Source: Stentor coeruleus (taxonomy: Eukaryota > Ciliophora > Heterotrichea > Heterotrichida > Stentoridae). From it: a stretch of 29,713 bases of DNA. A program made the position numbers and the translations under genes. Shown piece after piece: positions 9,960 to 19,621 of the stretch. Positions within the stretch are counted from its first letter, which is position 1; each line of letters opens with the position of its first letter. The DNA is taken from assembly GCA_001970955.1 (NCBI GenBank), contig MPUH01000911.1, forward strand, positions 1 through 29,713. Direction: 5' to 3'. The notes below the pieces were generated by a model. It did not search any database, was not told the DNA's origin, and worked only from the letters and a program-made list of their open reading frames with translations.

Positions 9960-12227
9960 ATGGGCGTTATTTGGTTTGTGTTTTTAGTGATGACTGTTTT
10001 GGGGCAAGAAAGTGATGGGTCGATTTTTGATGTTATGGATGATACTGAGCTTAGTGAGGAAGAGACTACTGAGCTTGAAGCTAATATTGAAGAAACAGAG
10101 GTTTTGACTACTGAAGAAATTGAGGAAGAGGTCACTGAAGAGGTCACTTTGGAGGAGCTACAAGTAGAAAACTCTGCTTTGATTTTACAACAAGAGGAAC
10201 TTGAAGAACAATTAGCTGATGCCCAAGAAAAACTTGATGCTTATTTAGAAGACATAGCTGAAGTCGATAGTGATCTACAAGAGAAAGTTACTAACTTAGA
10301 TGACTACAACCACAAGATTATACGTGCAAAGCTAAAAGAACAAGCTGAAGCTGACGCTCTAGCTGAAGCAGCCGAGGACTCTGAAGAATCAGAAGAAGAT
10401 GAAGAAGATGAAGAAGCTTTATCAACATCAATGATCATAATAATCTCATTGGGGTTTATGTTCCTATTACTCCATGGTGTGCGAAGTTTATTAGGTTTTA
10501 CAATCCTTTCATTTTTAAACCCAGCATTTTACAGCCTTTTTGTCGATGTGGCGATATTATTATTCATATGCGCAATTGTCAGTATCGGGTATTACAGTGA
10601 TTTTCTTGAAGATAACCATTTAGACCACTCAGTTATAATAATCGGTTCAGCAGTTTTTACATTTTTCTGGCTTTTATTAGGTCTTTGGCTTATAATAGCA
10701 GCCCAAGCATTTTCTCAAACCTGGATTCATCATGAGAAATCATGTCAAGACTTAAGAAACTTAACACACATATACCAAGAGGCACAAATTGATTTAGCTG
10801 AAGGAGTTATTCCAAGAAGGCTTAAATCTATATACAAAGATTTCCATTATGCAATAATGAGACAATTATTCATATGCCCAACTTTTCTCCCTCCAGTCAC
10901 TGAAGTTTATTTAAGAACTGACTTTAACCTAGCAGAATATCTAAGTAGATGCTTAGCTGATGTTATAGACAAAGTCTTTCAATTAAACTGGCTTGGATAT
11001 ACTTTTATAATAATAGCAATGATAGCTTGGAGATTTGTAGTCGCAATGGATGAAGGGGCTCAATTCATAGCTTTATGGGTGTTACCTGGTCTTGTGTTGT
11101 TTTTATCTATAATCCTTATTTTCAAACTTAGAAGCGTTTATAATCAATTAGTTCCTTTACCTACTGATCAGATTATCCTTAACCTCCCTAGAGACAATTT
11201 TGGAAGACCACCTGATATGAATGAAGATATAATTCCTCGCCCTGGGTATTTATCAGGATATTTCCATTCATATGACAAAGAAGCTAATTATATAAATTGC
11301 TGTTTCTATAAAATCCATCCATTAAAACTTACATGGAGTTATATTATCAGCAAAACCTTCCCTAATCGTCATGAGCTTCTATTTTGGGGTGATAAATATG
11401 GTGTTGATATTATAATTGGGTTTTTACAAGGTATTTCTATATGTCTGACCTTATGGATTACTGTTATTTTATTACATTTCATCCCTATTCTTCATGAACA
11501 ATGGGAAATTTATGGCATCTGTATGATTGTTGCATGTATTCTCATATGGCTTTTCGCTGCTTGTTACTTACTTCCAGAAATCATCCGCCTGGTTACTTTG
11601 ACTAGTAAAATCGAGATGATGAAGGATAGGAAAATTGTTGAAGATTCTATACTTTGTGATAGAGTTGATAAAGCTAAAGTTATTGTGCGGATTTATAGAC
11701 AGTTCAAGATGATTTATAGGGAAAAATATGGAGAAAAACCTGAACTTAAGGACCAAGTAATAGAAAACTATGCTAAAGAAGTGTTTAATTTGTATAAAGA
11801 CCAAGAAAATCAGACTGTTGATGTTGAGGAATTAGAAGACATGATTGCATTGTGTGGAGTAAAATTAGAAGATGATGAACTTAGGCTGTTTGCTAAAGAA
11901 TGTAAACCTGAAGGTAATCAAAATATAACATGTCAAGGATTTTGTAATGCTGTTATGACTATTATGGCTTCTAGGAAACTAAGACCTGAATTTGTTGTTA
12001 GGGTAGTATTAACAAGACATTTCCAAGAAGGTCGAGGGAAAAACGTCCAAGATGCTAGTATTGAGGAAATCAAACAGTTTTTCAATGACTTTTATTGGCA
12101 TTTCACTGAAGATGATATACAGGATTTCTTATGGGAAACAAGGTTTGTATTAGAAGATATAGGTACAGCAGAAATCAGCGAGCTATCAGGACTTGTTAGG
12201 AATAATGTGAATGATTATGCTCGATAA
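9960..12227 (+). CDS. Seven-span membrane protein with signal peptide, acidic lumenal domain and EF-hand-like tail
   Basis: 755 residues. A signal peptide (MGVIWFVFLVMTVLG) precedes a very acidic, Thr/Glu-rich region (about 18-60), a predicted coiled coil (about 62-125) and a Glu/Asp run (139-152). Predicted spans: about 156-180, 191-212, 224-250, 345-363, 368-390, 481-509 and 516-540. With the N-terminus secreted, seven spans put the C-terminus in the cytosol. The tail (about 600-670) aligns with a pair of EF-hands: YKDQENQTVDVEELEDMI fits the loop, but position 1 is Lys and position 3 Gln, so calcium binding is doubtful; the second loop is poorer. The topology recalls MLO-type or other 7TM proteins, but I see no diagnostic motif of those families. 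The gene ends TAA, 84 bp from the convergent carboxypeptidase gene. Confidence 0.9.
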   Translation: MGVIWFVFLVMTVLGQESDGSIFDVMDDTELSEEETTELEANIEETEVLTTEEIEEEVTEEVTLEELQVENSALILQQEELEEQLADAQEKLDAYLEDIAEVDSDLQEKVTNLDDYNHKIIRAKLKEQAEADALAEAAEDSEESEEDEEDEEALSTSMIIIISLGFMFLLLHGVRSLLGFTILSFLNPAFYSLFVDVAILLFICAIVSIGYYSDFLEDNHLDHSVIIIGSAVFTFFWLLLGLWLIIAAQAFSQTWIHHEKSCQDLRNLTHIYQEAQIDLAEGVIPRRLKSIYKDFHYAIMRQLFICPTFLPPVTEVYLRTDFNLAEYLSRCLADVIDKVFQLNWLGYTFIIIAMIAWRFVVAMDEGAQFIALWVLPGLVLFLSIILIFKLRSVYNQLVPLPTDQIILNLPRDNFGRPPDMNEDIIPRPGYLSGYFHSYDKEANYINCCFYKIHPLKLTWSYIISKTFPNRHELLFWGDKYGVDIIIGFLQGISICLTLWITVILLHFIPILHEQWEIYGICMIVACILIWLFAACYLLPEIIRLVTLTSKIEMMKDRKIVEDSILCDRVDKAKVIVRIYRQFKMIYREKYGEKPELKDQVIENYAKEVFNLYKDQENQTVDVEELEDMIALCGVKLEDDELRLFAKECKPEGNQNITCQGFCNAVMTIMASRKLRPEFVVRVVLTRHFQEGRGKNVQDASIEEIKQFFNDFYWHFTEDDIQDFLWETRFVLEDIGTAEISELSGLVRNNVNDYAR

Positions 12228-12311
12228 TATAAAAAATAAGACGTAATTACTATATGAGAGTATTTTATATATAAACATTGAATATTTTTTCTAAGGTAAT
12301 TTATTTAAAAA

Positions 12312-13616
12312 TTAGTTCCATCCTGTTCCATTTGTAAAACGTAATACTAGATCTTTGACGTTATAAGGCTGGTCTAGATCAGTTAAATGTCCTGATTGGA
12401 GGATTGACACAAATGTTAAATAACTGTAGCTTTGGGCATAACCGGCTAAAGTTCCATCGACTATCCAGTTTACTTTTGTTGCTCCAGCAAAGTTTGTAGC
12501 ACCTGACCAGTTGATTTTAGAAATCATAGCTTGGGTACTAGTTGTTGGGACTATAAGATCATCTTGACCTTGATAGATAATAACACTTATGTTCTGTGAG
12601 AGTATATAAGAAAGTAAAGATAATGTAGAGTTCATGATATCAACTTGATAATATGCATAAACTGTCATGTTACAATCTAACCATTGGATAGAACTTGGGA
12701 CATTGAGCATGGTTTTAGTGCTTTTTAGGTTCATAAATGAGTCTACTATACTGAAGTCGTAGTCTTGGAATTCACGGAAGTTGTAAACGTTAACTCCTCC
12801 GGCAAATGAGGCTATTATCGGCATTACACTATCCCAAGTCGCACTGGCTTCAGCGAGTTGTCCTGATTTTAATAAAGTGTTTACTGTATTTTGATACAAA
12901 CTAACTATACTTTGTTGATATTGATTAACAAGAGTATTACTTACTGTAAAAATACTATAAGTTGGGATTTGGGATATTGGGTCAATCCAAGGATCACCCA
13001 TGCCAATACCTTTAAGGTTTATAACAAAGCCAGTTGGGTTTAAAGAGTTTTGCATTAGAATGTTATAAGCAAGACCTGGGACCCAATGTCCACCATAGCT
13101 TTCTCCAAAAATATACACCGGTCTTGTAAACCAGGTTGGGTATTTTGATGATAGTTTTTGAAGAAATCTCCATAAATAATAAGTTGCAGATTCAGTAGTG
13201 TTTTTATCATCACTTGCAGAGTTAGCAAAAGAATATCCGGTGCCATAAGGGAAGTCTATTGACATGATATGGAAGTTAGTTCCCCAGGTTAGATTAAGTG
13301 GGGTTCTTATTGGCTGACCTGTAGAAGATAAGTGCAAAGGTGAAATATTCTCCCATATCATACCTACAGAACCTGAACACCCTGGGCCTCCTTCAAGCCA
13401 AATCATCAACGGCAAACTATCACTAGTAATATTCCCATCAATAGCTTCAAAAAGCCAATAAAACAGCGCTGATCCTGTAAGCGTATTCATAGTCACAGTC
13501 CCAGCAAAGCCTGTAACACCCAAATAATTCCACGGCCCATCACTTCCTAAGTTTTCTTCTACCTCTTCTTTCCCACAAGCAAAAACTCCAATCAAAATCC
13601 AACTTACTAAAATCAT
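12312..13616 (-). CDS. Secreted serine carboxypeptidase, peptidase family S10 (copy 2)
   Basis: 434 residues; removes C-terminal residues from peptides, usually in acidic compartments or outside the cell. A signal peptide MILVSWILIGVFACG leads into the S10 fold. Visible hallmarks: substrate/oxyanion region WLEGGPGCSG (about 73-82); VD-type motif IDFPYGTGYSFA; nucleophile Ser173 in GESYGGHWVP; Asp353 in YQGQDDLIVP; His410 in QSGHL. All three catalytic residues are present, so the enzyme should be active. Several NxS/T sites (for example NIT, NTT, NMT) fit secretion. It is a tandem duplicate of the gene just upstream, closely similar over its whole length. Its ATG follows GTTATAA. Only 40 bp separate it from the stop of the upstream copy. 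Stop is TAA. The length is normal for the family. Confidence 0.96.
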   Translation of the reverse strand: MILVSWILIGVFACGKEEVEENLGSDGPWNYLGVTGFAGTVTMNTLTGSALFYWLFEAIDGNITSDSLPLMIWLEGGPGCSGSVGMIWENISPLHLSSTGQPIRTPLNLTWGTNFHIMSIDFPYGTGYSFANSASDDKNTTESATYYLWRFLQKLSSKYPTWFTRPVYIFGESYGGHWVPGLAYNILMQNSLNPTGFVINLKGIGMGDPWIDPISQIPTYSIFTVSNTLVNQYQQSIVSLYQNTVNTLLKSGQLAEASATWDSVMPIIASFAGGVNVYNFREFQDYDFSIVDSFMNLKSTKTMLNVPSSIQWLDCNMTVYAYYQVDIMNSTLSLLSYILSQNISVIIYQGQDDLIVPTTSTQAMISKINWSGATNFAGATKVNWIVDGTLAGYAQSYSYLTFVSILQSGHLTDLDQPYNVKDLVLRFTNGTGWN

Positions 13617-13656
13617 TTATAACAAAATCCATATAAAAATCTCCTAATAAACCTAC

Positions 13657-14970
13657 TTAATAAAACCCAGTCCCATTAATAAACCTCAAAAGCATATCTT
13701 TAACATTGACTGGTTGATTATATTGAACTAAATGCCCAGCTTTAAGCACTGTAACAAAAGTTAAATTTCCTCCACTTTGGGCATACCCTGCAAGATTCCC
13801 ATTAACAACCCATTGTACTTGATTAGCTGAAATAAAACTTGATCTACCGCTCCATAATAATTTAAAAACCATATCTTCAGTACCAGCATAAGGGACAATA
13901 ACATCATCTTGACCTTGATAAACAAGAACACTAATACCTTGATTTAAGATGGTTTGTATCATAGTAAGAGTACTATTCATCATATCACTTTTATAAAAGT
14001 CATAAACTGTTTCATTACATTCAATCCAAGGGTTTGATACTGGAACATTAAGCATAGTTTTAGTTGAGTCTAAATTCATAAAAGTTGAAAGATCTGAGAA
14101 ATCATAATCTTGATATAATCTCATATTGTAGATATTAATACCTCCTGCATATTGAACAAAATATTGAAGTAGTAAACTCCATTGATCGTGAGCTTGAGTA
14201 AAATTACCTTTGCTTATAAGACTTGATATGCTATTTGAATAAGTTCTGATTATATTTTCTTGATAATCATCGATTAGTGAGGTTGAAATCCCGAAACTTG
14301 AATATTCTACAGCTTGGGTTAATGGGTCTACCCATGGATCAGCAAGGCCTATACCTTTAAGATTTATAGTAAATCCTGTTAGGTTTAAAGCATTTTGTTG
14401 AAGTATGTTATAAGCTAAACCAGGAACCCAATGGCCACCATAGCTCTCTCCAAATATATAAACTGACCTTTTGAACCAACTTGGGTATTTAGAATTCAAT
14501 TTATTGAGGAATTGCCAGAGGTAATACGTTGAATCTTGGGTTGAGTTTTTTTCATCTTTTATTGAATTTGCATATGAATAACCTGTTCCATATGGAAAGT
14601 CAACCATTAGGATATGGTAGTTTGTAGACCAGGTATAATTAAGAGGAGTTCTGGATGGTTGACCTGTGGGTGTTAAGTGAATTGAAGATATGTATTGCCA
14701 GAGCATCCCCATAGACCCTGAACACCCTGGGCCACCATCTAGCCAGATTATAAGAGGTGATGAGTCAGTTGTAATGTTTCCATCGATAGCTTCAAAGAGC
14801 CAATAGAATAAAGATGATCTTGTAAAAGTATTCATAGAAACTAAACCTGCATATCCTGATACACCAAAGCTTGACCAAGGGCCATCAGAACCAAAATCAT
14901 CAAGAGTGTCTTGTGGATTTGTGGGTTTTAAACCTAGGGTATGAAAGAATAACAAGGAGAAAAATATCAT
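13657..14970 (-). CDS. Secreted serine carboxypeptidase, peptidase family S10 (copy 1)
   Basis: 437 residues, the upstream member of a tandem pair. Signal peptide MIFFSLLFFHTLGL. S10 hallmarks: WLDGGPGCSG (about 76-85); VDFPYGTGYSYA (about 123-134); nucleophile Ser176 in GESYGGHWVP; Asp356 in YQGQDDVIVP; His413 in KAGHL. The triad is complete. The Cys in GGPGCSG and others could form the usual disulfides. There are multiple N-glycosylation sequons (NIT, NYT, NST, NLT, NFT, NET). The pair probably arose by local duplication and has diverged in the insert region (about 220-300), which lies near the substrate cleft in this family and may give different specificity. No intron; stop is TAA. The upstream flank (14971 on) is C-rich on the coding strand, like other 5' flanks here. 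Confidence 0.96.
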   Translation of the reverse strand: MIFFSLLFFHTLGLKPTNPQDTLDDFGSDGPWSSFGVSGYAGLVSMNTFTRSSLFYWLFEAIDGNITTDSSPLIIWLDGGPGCSGSMGMLWQYISSIHLTPTGQPSRTPLNYTWSTNYHILMVDFPYGTGYSYANSIKDEKNSTQDSTYYLWQFLNKLNSKYPSWFKRSVYIFGESYGGHWVPGLAYNILQQNALNLTGFTINLKGIGLADPWVDPLTQAVEYSSFGISTSLIDDYQENIIRTYSNSISSLISKGNFTQAHDQWSLLLQYFVQYAGGINIYNMRLYQDYDFSDLSTFMNLDSTKTMLNVPVSNPWIECNETVYDFYKSDMMNSTLTMIQTILNQGISVLVYQGQDDVIVPYAGTEDMVFKLLWSGRSSFISANQVQWVVNGNLAGYAQSGGNLTFVTVLKAGHLVQYNQPVNVKDMLLRFINGTGFY

Positions 14971-15623
14971 TTACAATTAATTTAGGATAAACAAAAACAT
15001 ATGGCTTATGTTATTGAATTATTATTATAAGTTATTAACTTTTGCACATTTTTAGTATGGAAATTTTATATTTTTTCTCCTTGACAAAATTTTTGGAAAA
15101 AAAAACAAAATCGTAATAAATTAAGTGGTGGGAGAAAAAAATTAGACAGATTAAATGTGTAATTGTTATTTGGAGTATGATATTATTTTGGGTTTAATTT
15201 TAAGAATTTTTAAGTATTGATAATAGACTTTTTTTATATAAAAGATGCAGTTATAAATTATTTTTTAATTCATGGAGAAAGTTTTATAGTGCAAATTTTA
15301 GCTTGATGTAGTGTTTTAACGGCAACCGAGAAATTTTTAAGGTACAAGTGATGTTACAATAGCTTCTGTCTTAATTTTAAACTTTTATAGAACATTGACA
15401 GAAAAATAATTTATTGGAGAAATTGATAAAAGAACATAAAAACTCTTTGGTTTCTGATTTCTGTGAATTAAATTATGTGAGAAACTCTGCTAAAGAATAT
15501 CAAACATAAGCGAAATGTTGTATATAATTTAAAAAAATATTAGTTAAGAAATTCAATGACAATATATTATCAAACACATTTTTAAGCAATCAATAATTAA
15601 TATCTATTTTCTCTAATCTAGTT
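14971..15623. other. Intergenic region upstream of the carboxypeptidase pair
   Basis: 653 bp between two co-directional minus-strand genes. Up to about 15480 the + strand is G-rich and C-poor, meaning C-rich on the coding strand, as in other 5' flanks here. It should hold the promoter for the carboxypeptidase genes and the 3' flank of the Cys-rich membrane protein gene. I see no ORF, RNA gene or repeat that I can support. Confidence 0.5.
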
Positions 15624-16745
15624 TTAGTCTTCACTATTAATGCTATCATCATAACTGAATTTCGGTGGTATAAACTTAATAGAATTTTTTAAATCTCTTT
15701 CCTTAATTTTATTTGAAGCTAAAAGATTATTTACCTTTGCTTCCTCTTTACCAGGAATTTTTTCATAATTTTTATATGAAGAGCTTAACTTTTCTGTTCT
15801 GTTTGATGATGATCTCTCATCATAATCAATAGTTTCTTCTTTCCTAAAATCATTATCATTTTTATTAAATTTAGGATTTTGTTTGCCAGCATATTGAGAA
15901 CTGTACATTTTTTTCTTAATTAAATATTGATCTTCATCCGATGGCAATTTCTGTTTATCTTGATTCATCCCTGATATTTCTTTAACAATTGGAGCCAACA
16001 CAACTCCTTTATTTGATTTTGATAAATTATTTCTATTATTTTGGTCATTAGGGCGAATTTCAGGCTGAATATCAAGCTGAATATCACTTGCAATCACATC
16101 TGGACGAAAAGTTGTATTTTCTGGATTATCATTATTTTGGCAGCAAGCCGAACAATCTTGGAATGAAGCATTATTAATAGATTCATCATTATGTATTTGA
16201 GTAGGAGTTCTTTCCTTGGTAATATTGATTTTTTTCAGTACAAAGTATAGTAATCTAAATAAAAATTACAAACTCGATACAAAAACTATACTAAGACCAA
16301 TACAACCAGGGACAAGATATGTTCTATTACTATATTTGTCAATAGACTTGCAATTTTGTTCTAAATCCATTTCATAATCTTCTTTGCATGTATAACAAAA
16401 GTTGTTTCTGTTGCAGGTACTACAGTTTTCAGGGCATTCCATACATAATCCATCTATAGGTGTATATCCTTCTGAGCATATTAAACAGTACGAGTCTAAA
16501 GTGCAGGAAAAACAGTTTAAAGGGCAACAGAATGAGTTTTGTAATGAAAATCCTTCTTGGCATTTGTTGCAAATATTACTATGGCTGCAATCTTGGCAAT
16601 TACTTGTAGTGCAGCATATGTTGTTTGAGTCAAAGTACTTGTAGCGTTCACATTTTGTGCAGATGGTACTTGAGCATTCTTGACAATAGTTGGTATTGCA
16701 GCTAGAAGCTATTGATAGGATCAGGAAAATACTTAGAGTAAGCAT
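15624..16745 (-). CDS. Cys-rich single-pass (type I) membrane protein, spliced through a 15-nt intron
   Basis: Two open frames (16266-16745 and 15624-16097, the latter extending upstream without an ATG) join when a 15-nt GTAATTTTTATTTAG intron at 16255-16269 is removed, giving 368 residues. The product has a signal peptide MLTLSIFLILSIASS and about 125 residues with repeated CxxC and CxxCxxG pairs, like furin-like/GF-receptor Cys-rich repeats common in ciliate surface proteins. A membrane span follows (about 147-168, PGCIGLSIVFVSS continuing LLLYFVL), then a KK stop-transfer and a roughly 200-residue hydrophilic tail rich in Asn, Lys, Ser and Asp. The intron lies inside the span codons; without splicing the protein would end in mid-membrane at TAA. 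The stop after the tail is TAA. The function is unknown; a surface receptor or adhesion role is an inference. Upstream is the eIF4B-like gene on the same strand. Confidence 0.85.
16255..16269 (-). other. 15-nt spliceosomal intron
   Basis: GTAATTTTTATTTAG on the minus strand: GT...AG ends, an A at position 10 (a possible branch point) and an in-frame TAA if retained. Removing it joins a truncated membrane span to its second half. The length equals the characteristic intron length of Stentor-type heterotrichs. Confidence 0.88.
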
Positions 16746-17070
16746 TTATATATGAAGGAAATGGCTTAATCCTTATTCAAAACATATTCTCTCATTTTAC
16801 ACCTCACACTTTTACCGTAGTATTATTCATTAAGTTTTAACAATCATCTCAACCCTCAGGATCTTAAAACCATAACAATATTTCCTTTCAAAATTCCTCA
16901 AAATCTCCTGTCAAAACTTTTGTATTCCCTTAATCTAATCTTAATATATCCATTAAGCCTTACCTCCTCCAGTATCATATCATAAATATTTTACCTTCAT
17001 AGCAATTCATATCAATAATAATATTTCTCATAACATATTATCCTATTTATCTAACTTATCGATTCCTAAA
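16746..17070. other. Intergenic region, C-rich on the + strand
   Basis: 325 bp between the eIF4B-like gene stop and the Cys-rich gene start (both minus strand). The + strand is C-rich and G-poor, so it is G-rich on the coding strand, matching a 3' flank of the eIF4B-like gene. CATATATAA directly precedes the ATG at 16745 on the minus strand. No other feature was seen. Confidence 0.5.
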
Positions 17071-18363
17071 CTATTTTTTGCTGCTTGTCCCAGTGTTAAT
17101 ATCTTCAACATCTTTAGGTTTCTTTAGTATATTTGTAGCTTCTTCAACATCACCCCAAGCTTTAGCTCTATTATTAGGTCTGTTTTTATTGTTATATCTG
17201 CTAATATATTGACCTTGATAATTTTCTTCAGGATTCGTATCATAATCTCTTTTATCATTATTTCTATATCCTTGGTTATACCCACGACTTCTTTTATTAT
17301 CTTGATAGTTTTGTTTTTTAACATAATGTTGTGAACCTTCATATTGACCTTTTTCTAATGGGTCTTTTTTGTTTTCTTCAGCATTTTCACCCCAAGCTTC
17401 ACTTCTAGGCTCAAATTTTGTATGATAATTTTCTTCTGTGTTATAATTTTTTCTATATCTTTCTCCTCTGCGTCCTCCACGTCTGCCACCACCTCTTGTA
17501 AAAGCGTTCTTTGGGTTACTTTCTTCATCTTCAGCTGAAGGTTCTTGTTTTTTCACCTCAGGTTTTTCAATGTTTTCAGGGTTTCCAGTTTCTACTTCAT
17601 AACTTTTATCTTTCTCACCAGGTACAACTTCAACTTGCTTAACTTCTCCAAGATGTTTTTCAAACTCCAAGTCTTTATTTAAAGTATCAACAGGCCTAGC
17701 ACTACCAAATGGATTGCTTTTAGGCTTAGCTTGTTGAGGTTCATTTTTACTCTGACTCTCTTCTCCTGGAGCTATAGTAATTTTTCCACCTTTCATTTCA
17801 GATGTTTTAGGTTTGTTTTCAAATTTCCTTTCAAATTTTTTTTCATATTTTTTATCGTTTTCATATCTTTTCTCATTATCAAATCGTTTCTCATAATTTC
17901 CCCTCTCTTCATAATCCTGTCTTCTTCCTCCTCTTCTTCCTCCTCTTCTATCTCCACCTCTTCTACCTCTATCCCCACCTCTATTTTGCCCAACCTCAAC
18001 AAATAATGTTCTTCCACAAATACTTTGCCCATTTTTCTCAACTAATTTCATAGCATCTTCCATATCAAAAATTTTAACTGAAGCAAAGCCTGTACATCTA
18101 TCTCCTTCTATGACTAAGTCTATTTTTGATTGAGATGATAGGCCGATTTCTTTTGTTAGATTGTCAGCTAGTATTGAGTATGATAAATTGTTCAGATAAA
18201 GGGTTAATGGAAAAGAGTTTTTGTTAATTCTTTCAAGTAGCAAGTCTTTTTTCCAGTCTTTGCCTGGAATATGAGGTTTATGTTGGTGAACAACTTTTGC
18301 TTCTTGGTCACTAGACTCCTCTTCACTGTCATCGGCCCAATTCGCTTTTTTTTGTCCTTCCAT
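17071..18363 (-). CDS. eIF4B-like translation factor: RRM plus RG-rich tail
   Basis: 430 residues. Domains in order: acidic N-terminus with KANWADDSEEES; one RRM at about 52-125 with RNP2 LYLNNL and RNP1 CTGFASVKI; an RG-rich stretch (about 128-148); a highly charged Lys/Glu/Phe repeat region (150-185); the motif NPFGSARPVDT (217-227), which matches the NPFG-A-(K/R)PVDT motif of eIF4B; a second RGG patch (290-303); and Asn/Tyr/Arg-rich sequence. Short AWG(E/D) motifs recur at about 323 and 402. eIF4B stimulates the eIF4A helicase during mRNA recruitment to the 40S ribosome; the RRM and PVDT motif together make this the best assignment. RG patches suggest arginine methylation and phase behaviour, by analogy. 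The ATG follows CTAATAA; stop is TAG. Other RGG/RRM proteins are possible but fit the PVDT motif less well. Confidence 0.82.
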   Translation of the reverse strand: MEGQKKANWADDSEEESSDQEAKVVHQHKPHIPGKDWKKDLLLERINKNSFPLTLYLNNLSYSILADNLTKEIGLSSQSKIDLVIEGDRCTGFASVKIFDMEDAMKLVEKNGQSICGRTLFVEVGQNRGGDRGRRGGDRRGGRRGGRRQDYEERGNYEKRFDNEKRYENDKKYEKKFERKFENKPKTSEMKGGKITIAPGEESQSKNEPQQAKPKSNPFGSARPVDTLNKDLEFEKHLGEVKQVEVVPGEKDKSYEVETGNPENIEKPEVKKQEPSAEDEESNPKNAFTRGGGRRGGRRGERYRKNYNTEENYHTKFEPRSEAWGENAEENKKDPLEKGQYEGSQHYVKKQNYQDNKRSRGYNQGYRNNDKRDYDTNPEENYQGQYISRYNNKNRPNNRAKAWGDVEEATNILKKPKDVEDINTGTSSKK

Positions 18364-18792
18364 TTATTAGCATAGATAATTTTTTTTCCATTTCCTTTCC
18401 TTTGATTGGAATGTTCATTTAGGATTTTTTTGATTTTTGGATAAATATGAGATTTAAGTGTAAAAAAATTAGGTTTGTTAGGAAGGATTTTTTTTATCGG
18501 AATATTAGTTTTGTCAGAAAAGGATTATGGGCATTTATGATTTAGGTTTGAAGTTTTTATTTATTAAGCATAGTATGAATTGATTATGGGCTTAGAGTTA
18601 TTATTTTTATATCATATAACACATTAATAAGAACTATTATATGAGCTTAAAAAGTATAAATAGTTATATAAGTAAATTATATCTTAATATATCATATTAT
18701 AAGTAAATGCTTTAATACTAAAATTCTCTATTTCAAATATTATCAGCTTTTTTAAATCTAAAATCTTAACAAAGTTTGAGTTGTTTAATACA
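18364..18792. other. Intergenic region
   Basis: 429 bp. Near the eIF4B-like start (18364-18560) the + strand is G-rich and C-poor, i.e. C-rich on that gene's coding strand. The remainder (18600-18790) is very AT-rich, with many TATA and ATTA words, and forms the 3' flank of the 91-residue gene. No gene or RNA was seen. Confidence 0.5.
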
Positions 18793-19068
18793 TTAACTAG
18801 TTTCATAGTTAGAAATCTCACTATAAAGTTCTTGGATTTGTAATTCACGTTTATCAAGCTTATCTGCTGACTTGTTAACCCATGCTTCTAATTCTACAAC
18901 TCTATTCCTTAAAGCTTCATTCTCATCAACAACTTCAGCAAGGGCATCTTTAAGGCAAATTATATGTTCTTGTTTAGCTTGGCAGCCAATGCATCCTTTA
19001 TCTTGTAAACTAAATACATTATTATGTCCTTTTATAGGTCTAACTTCTAGACTTGAATCGTCTGACAT
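18793..19068 (-). CDS. Small coiled-coil protein of unknown function
   Basis: 91 residues, ATG to TAA. An acidic start (MSDDSSLEVRPIKG) precedes a short CIGCQAKQEHIICL stretch, whose CxxC...H...C spacing might hold a metal or be coincidental. It is followed by one continuous amphipathic helix from about residue 40 to the end (LKDALAEVVDENEALRNRV and onwards), with leucine/valine heptads typical of a coiled coil. I recognise no family. Heptad phasing and lack of internal stops support it as real. It stands alone, co-directional with the large coiled-coil gene upstream, with an ordinary C-rich (coding strand) 5' flank. Confidence 0.72.
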   Translation of the reverse strand: MSDDSSLEVRPIKGHNNVFSLQDKGCIGCQAKQEHIICLKDALAEVVDENEALRNRVVELEAWVNKSADKLDKRELQIQELYSEISNYETS

Positions 19069-19621
19069 TGACTTTTATTATTTTAAAAGCCATAGTTAAA
19101 TCGTATATTATAACTAAGTTAAGAAAAATATAAGATATTGAGATATGGGTAAAAAAAAATATAAGATAAAAGTTTTATTAGAGATAAAAATAAGTTTTTA
19201 ATATTGTCTCTGTCTAAACTCTTGGGGATAATTTTTTTTGATAGAAGAACTAAGATATTTTTATTTAAGGAAAAATTTTTGGATTAGAGAGCGGACTAGA
19301 CTAAATGATTATTAAACCTGTCAAGATTGAGAGAAATTTATGTATAAATAGCATTTATTGCTGGAGGACTAGATTGAAATAGAGTCATATTTGGGAGATC
19401 TAAAATTTTTATAGGAAAATCAAACGAAACTCACAAATTAGGTCAAGGCTTATTTTTTATAATATTTGATTTAGGATAAAAAATCATTCAGGTGATATAG
19501 GCCAATAATGAAAATTCTAAGAAACTAGGGTGAAAAAAAAAAAATTTATTGTAATATTGAAATATTAAGATATGTATTTAGCATATGATTTTATTAGAGT
19601 ATTAAATGATTAATATTAAAA
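19069..19621. other. Intergenic region, G-rich and C-poor on the + strand
   Basis: 553 bp between two minus-strand genes. The + strand is rich in A and G with little C, the same composition as other 5' flanks read from the minus strand. It presumably holds the promoter of the 91-residue gene and the 3' end of the coiled-coil gene. No ORF with an ATG and coding-like composition was seen. Confidence 0.5.

Noticed and set aside
17930..17990. Purine-rich minus-strand tract as a simple repeat or regulatory element
   Set aside because: It is the coding sequence of the RG-rich region of the eIF4B-like protein.
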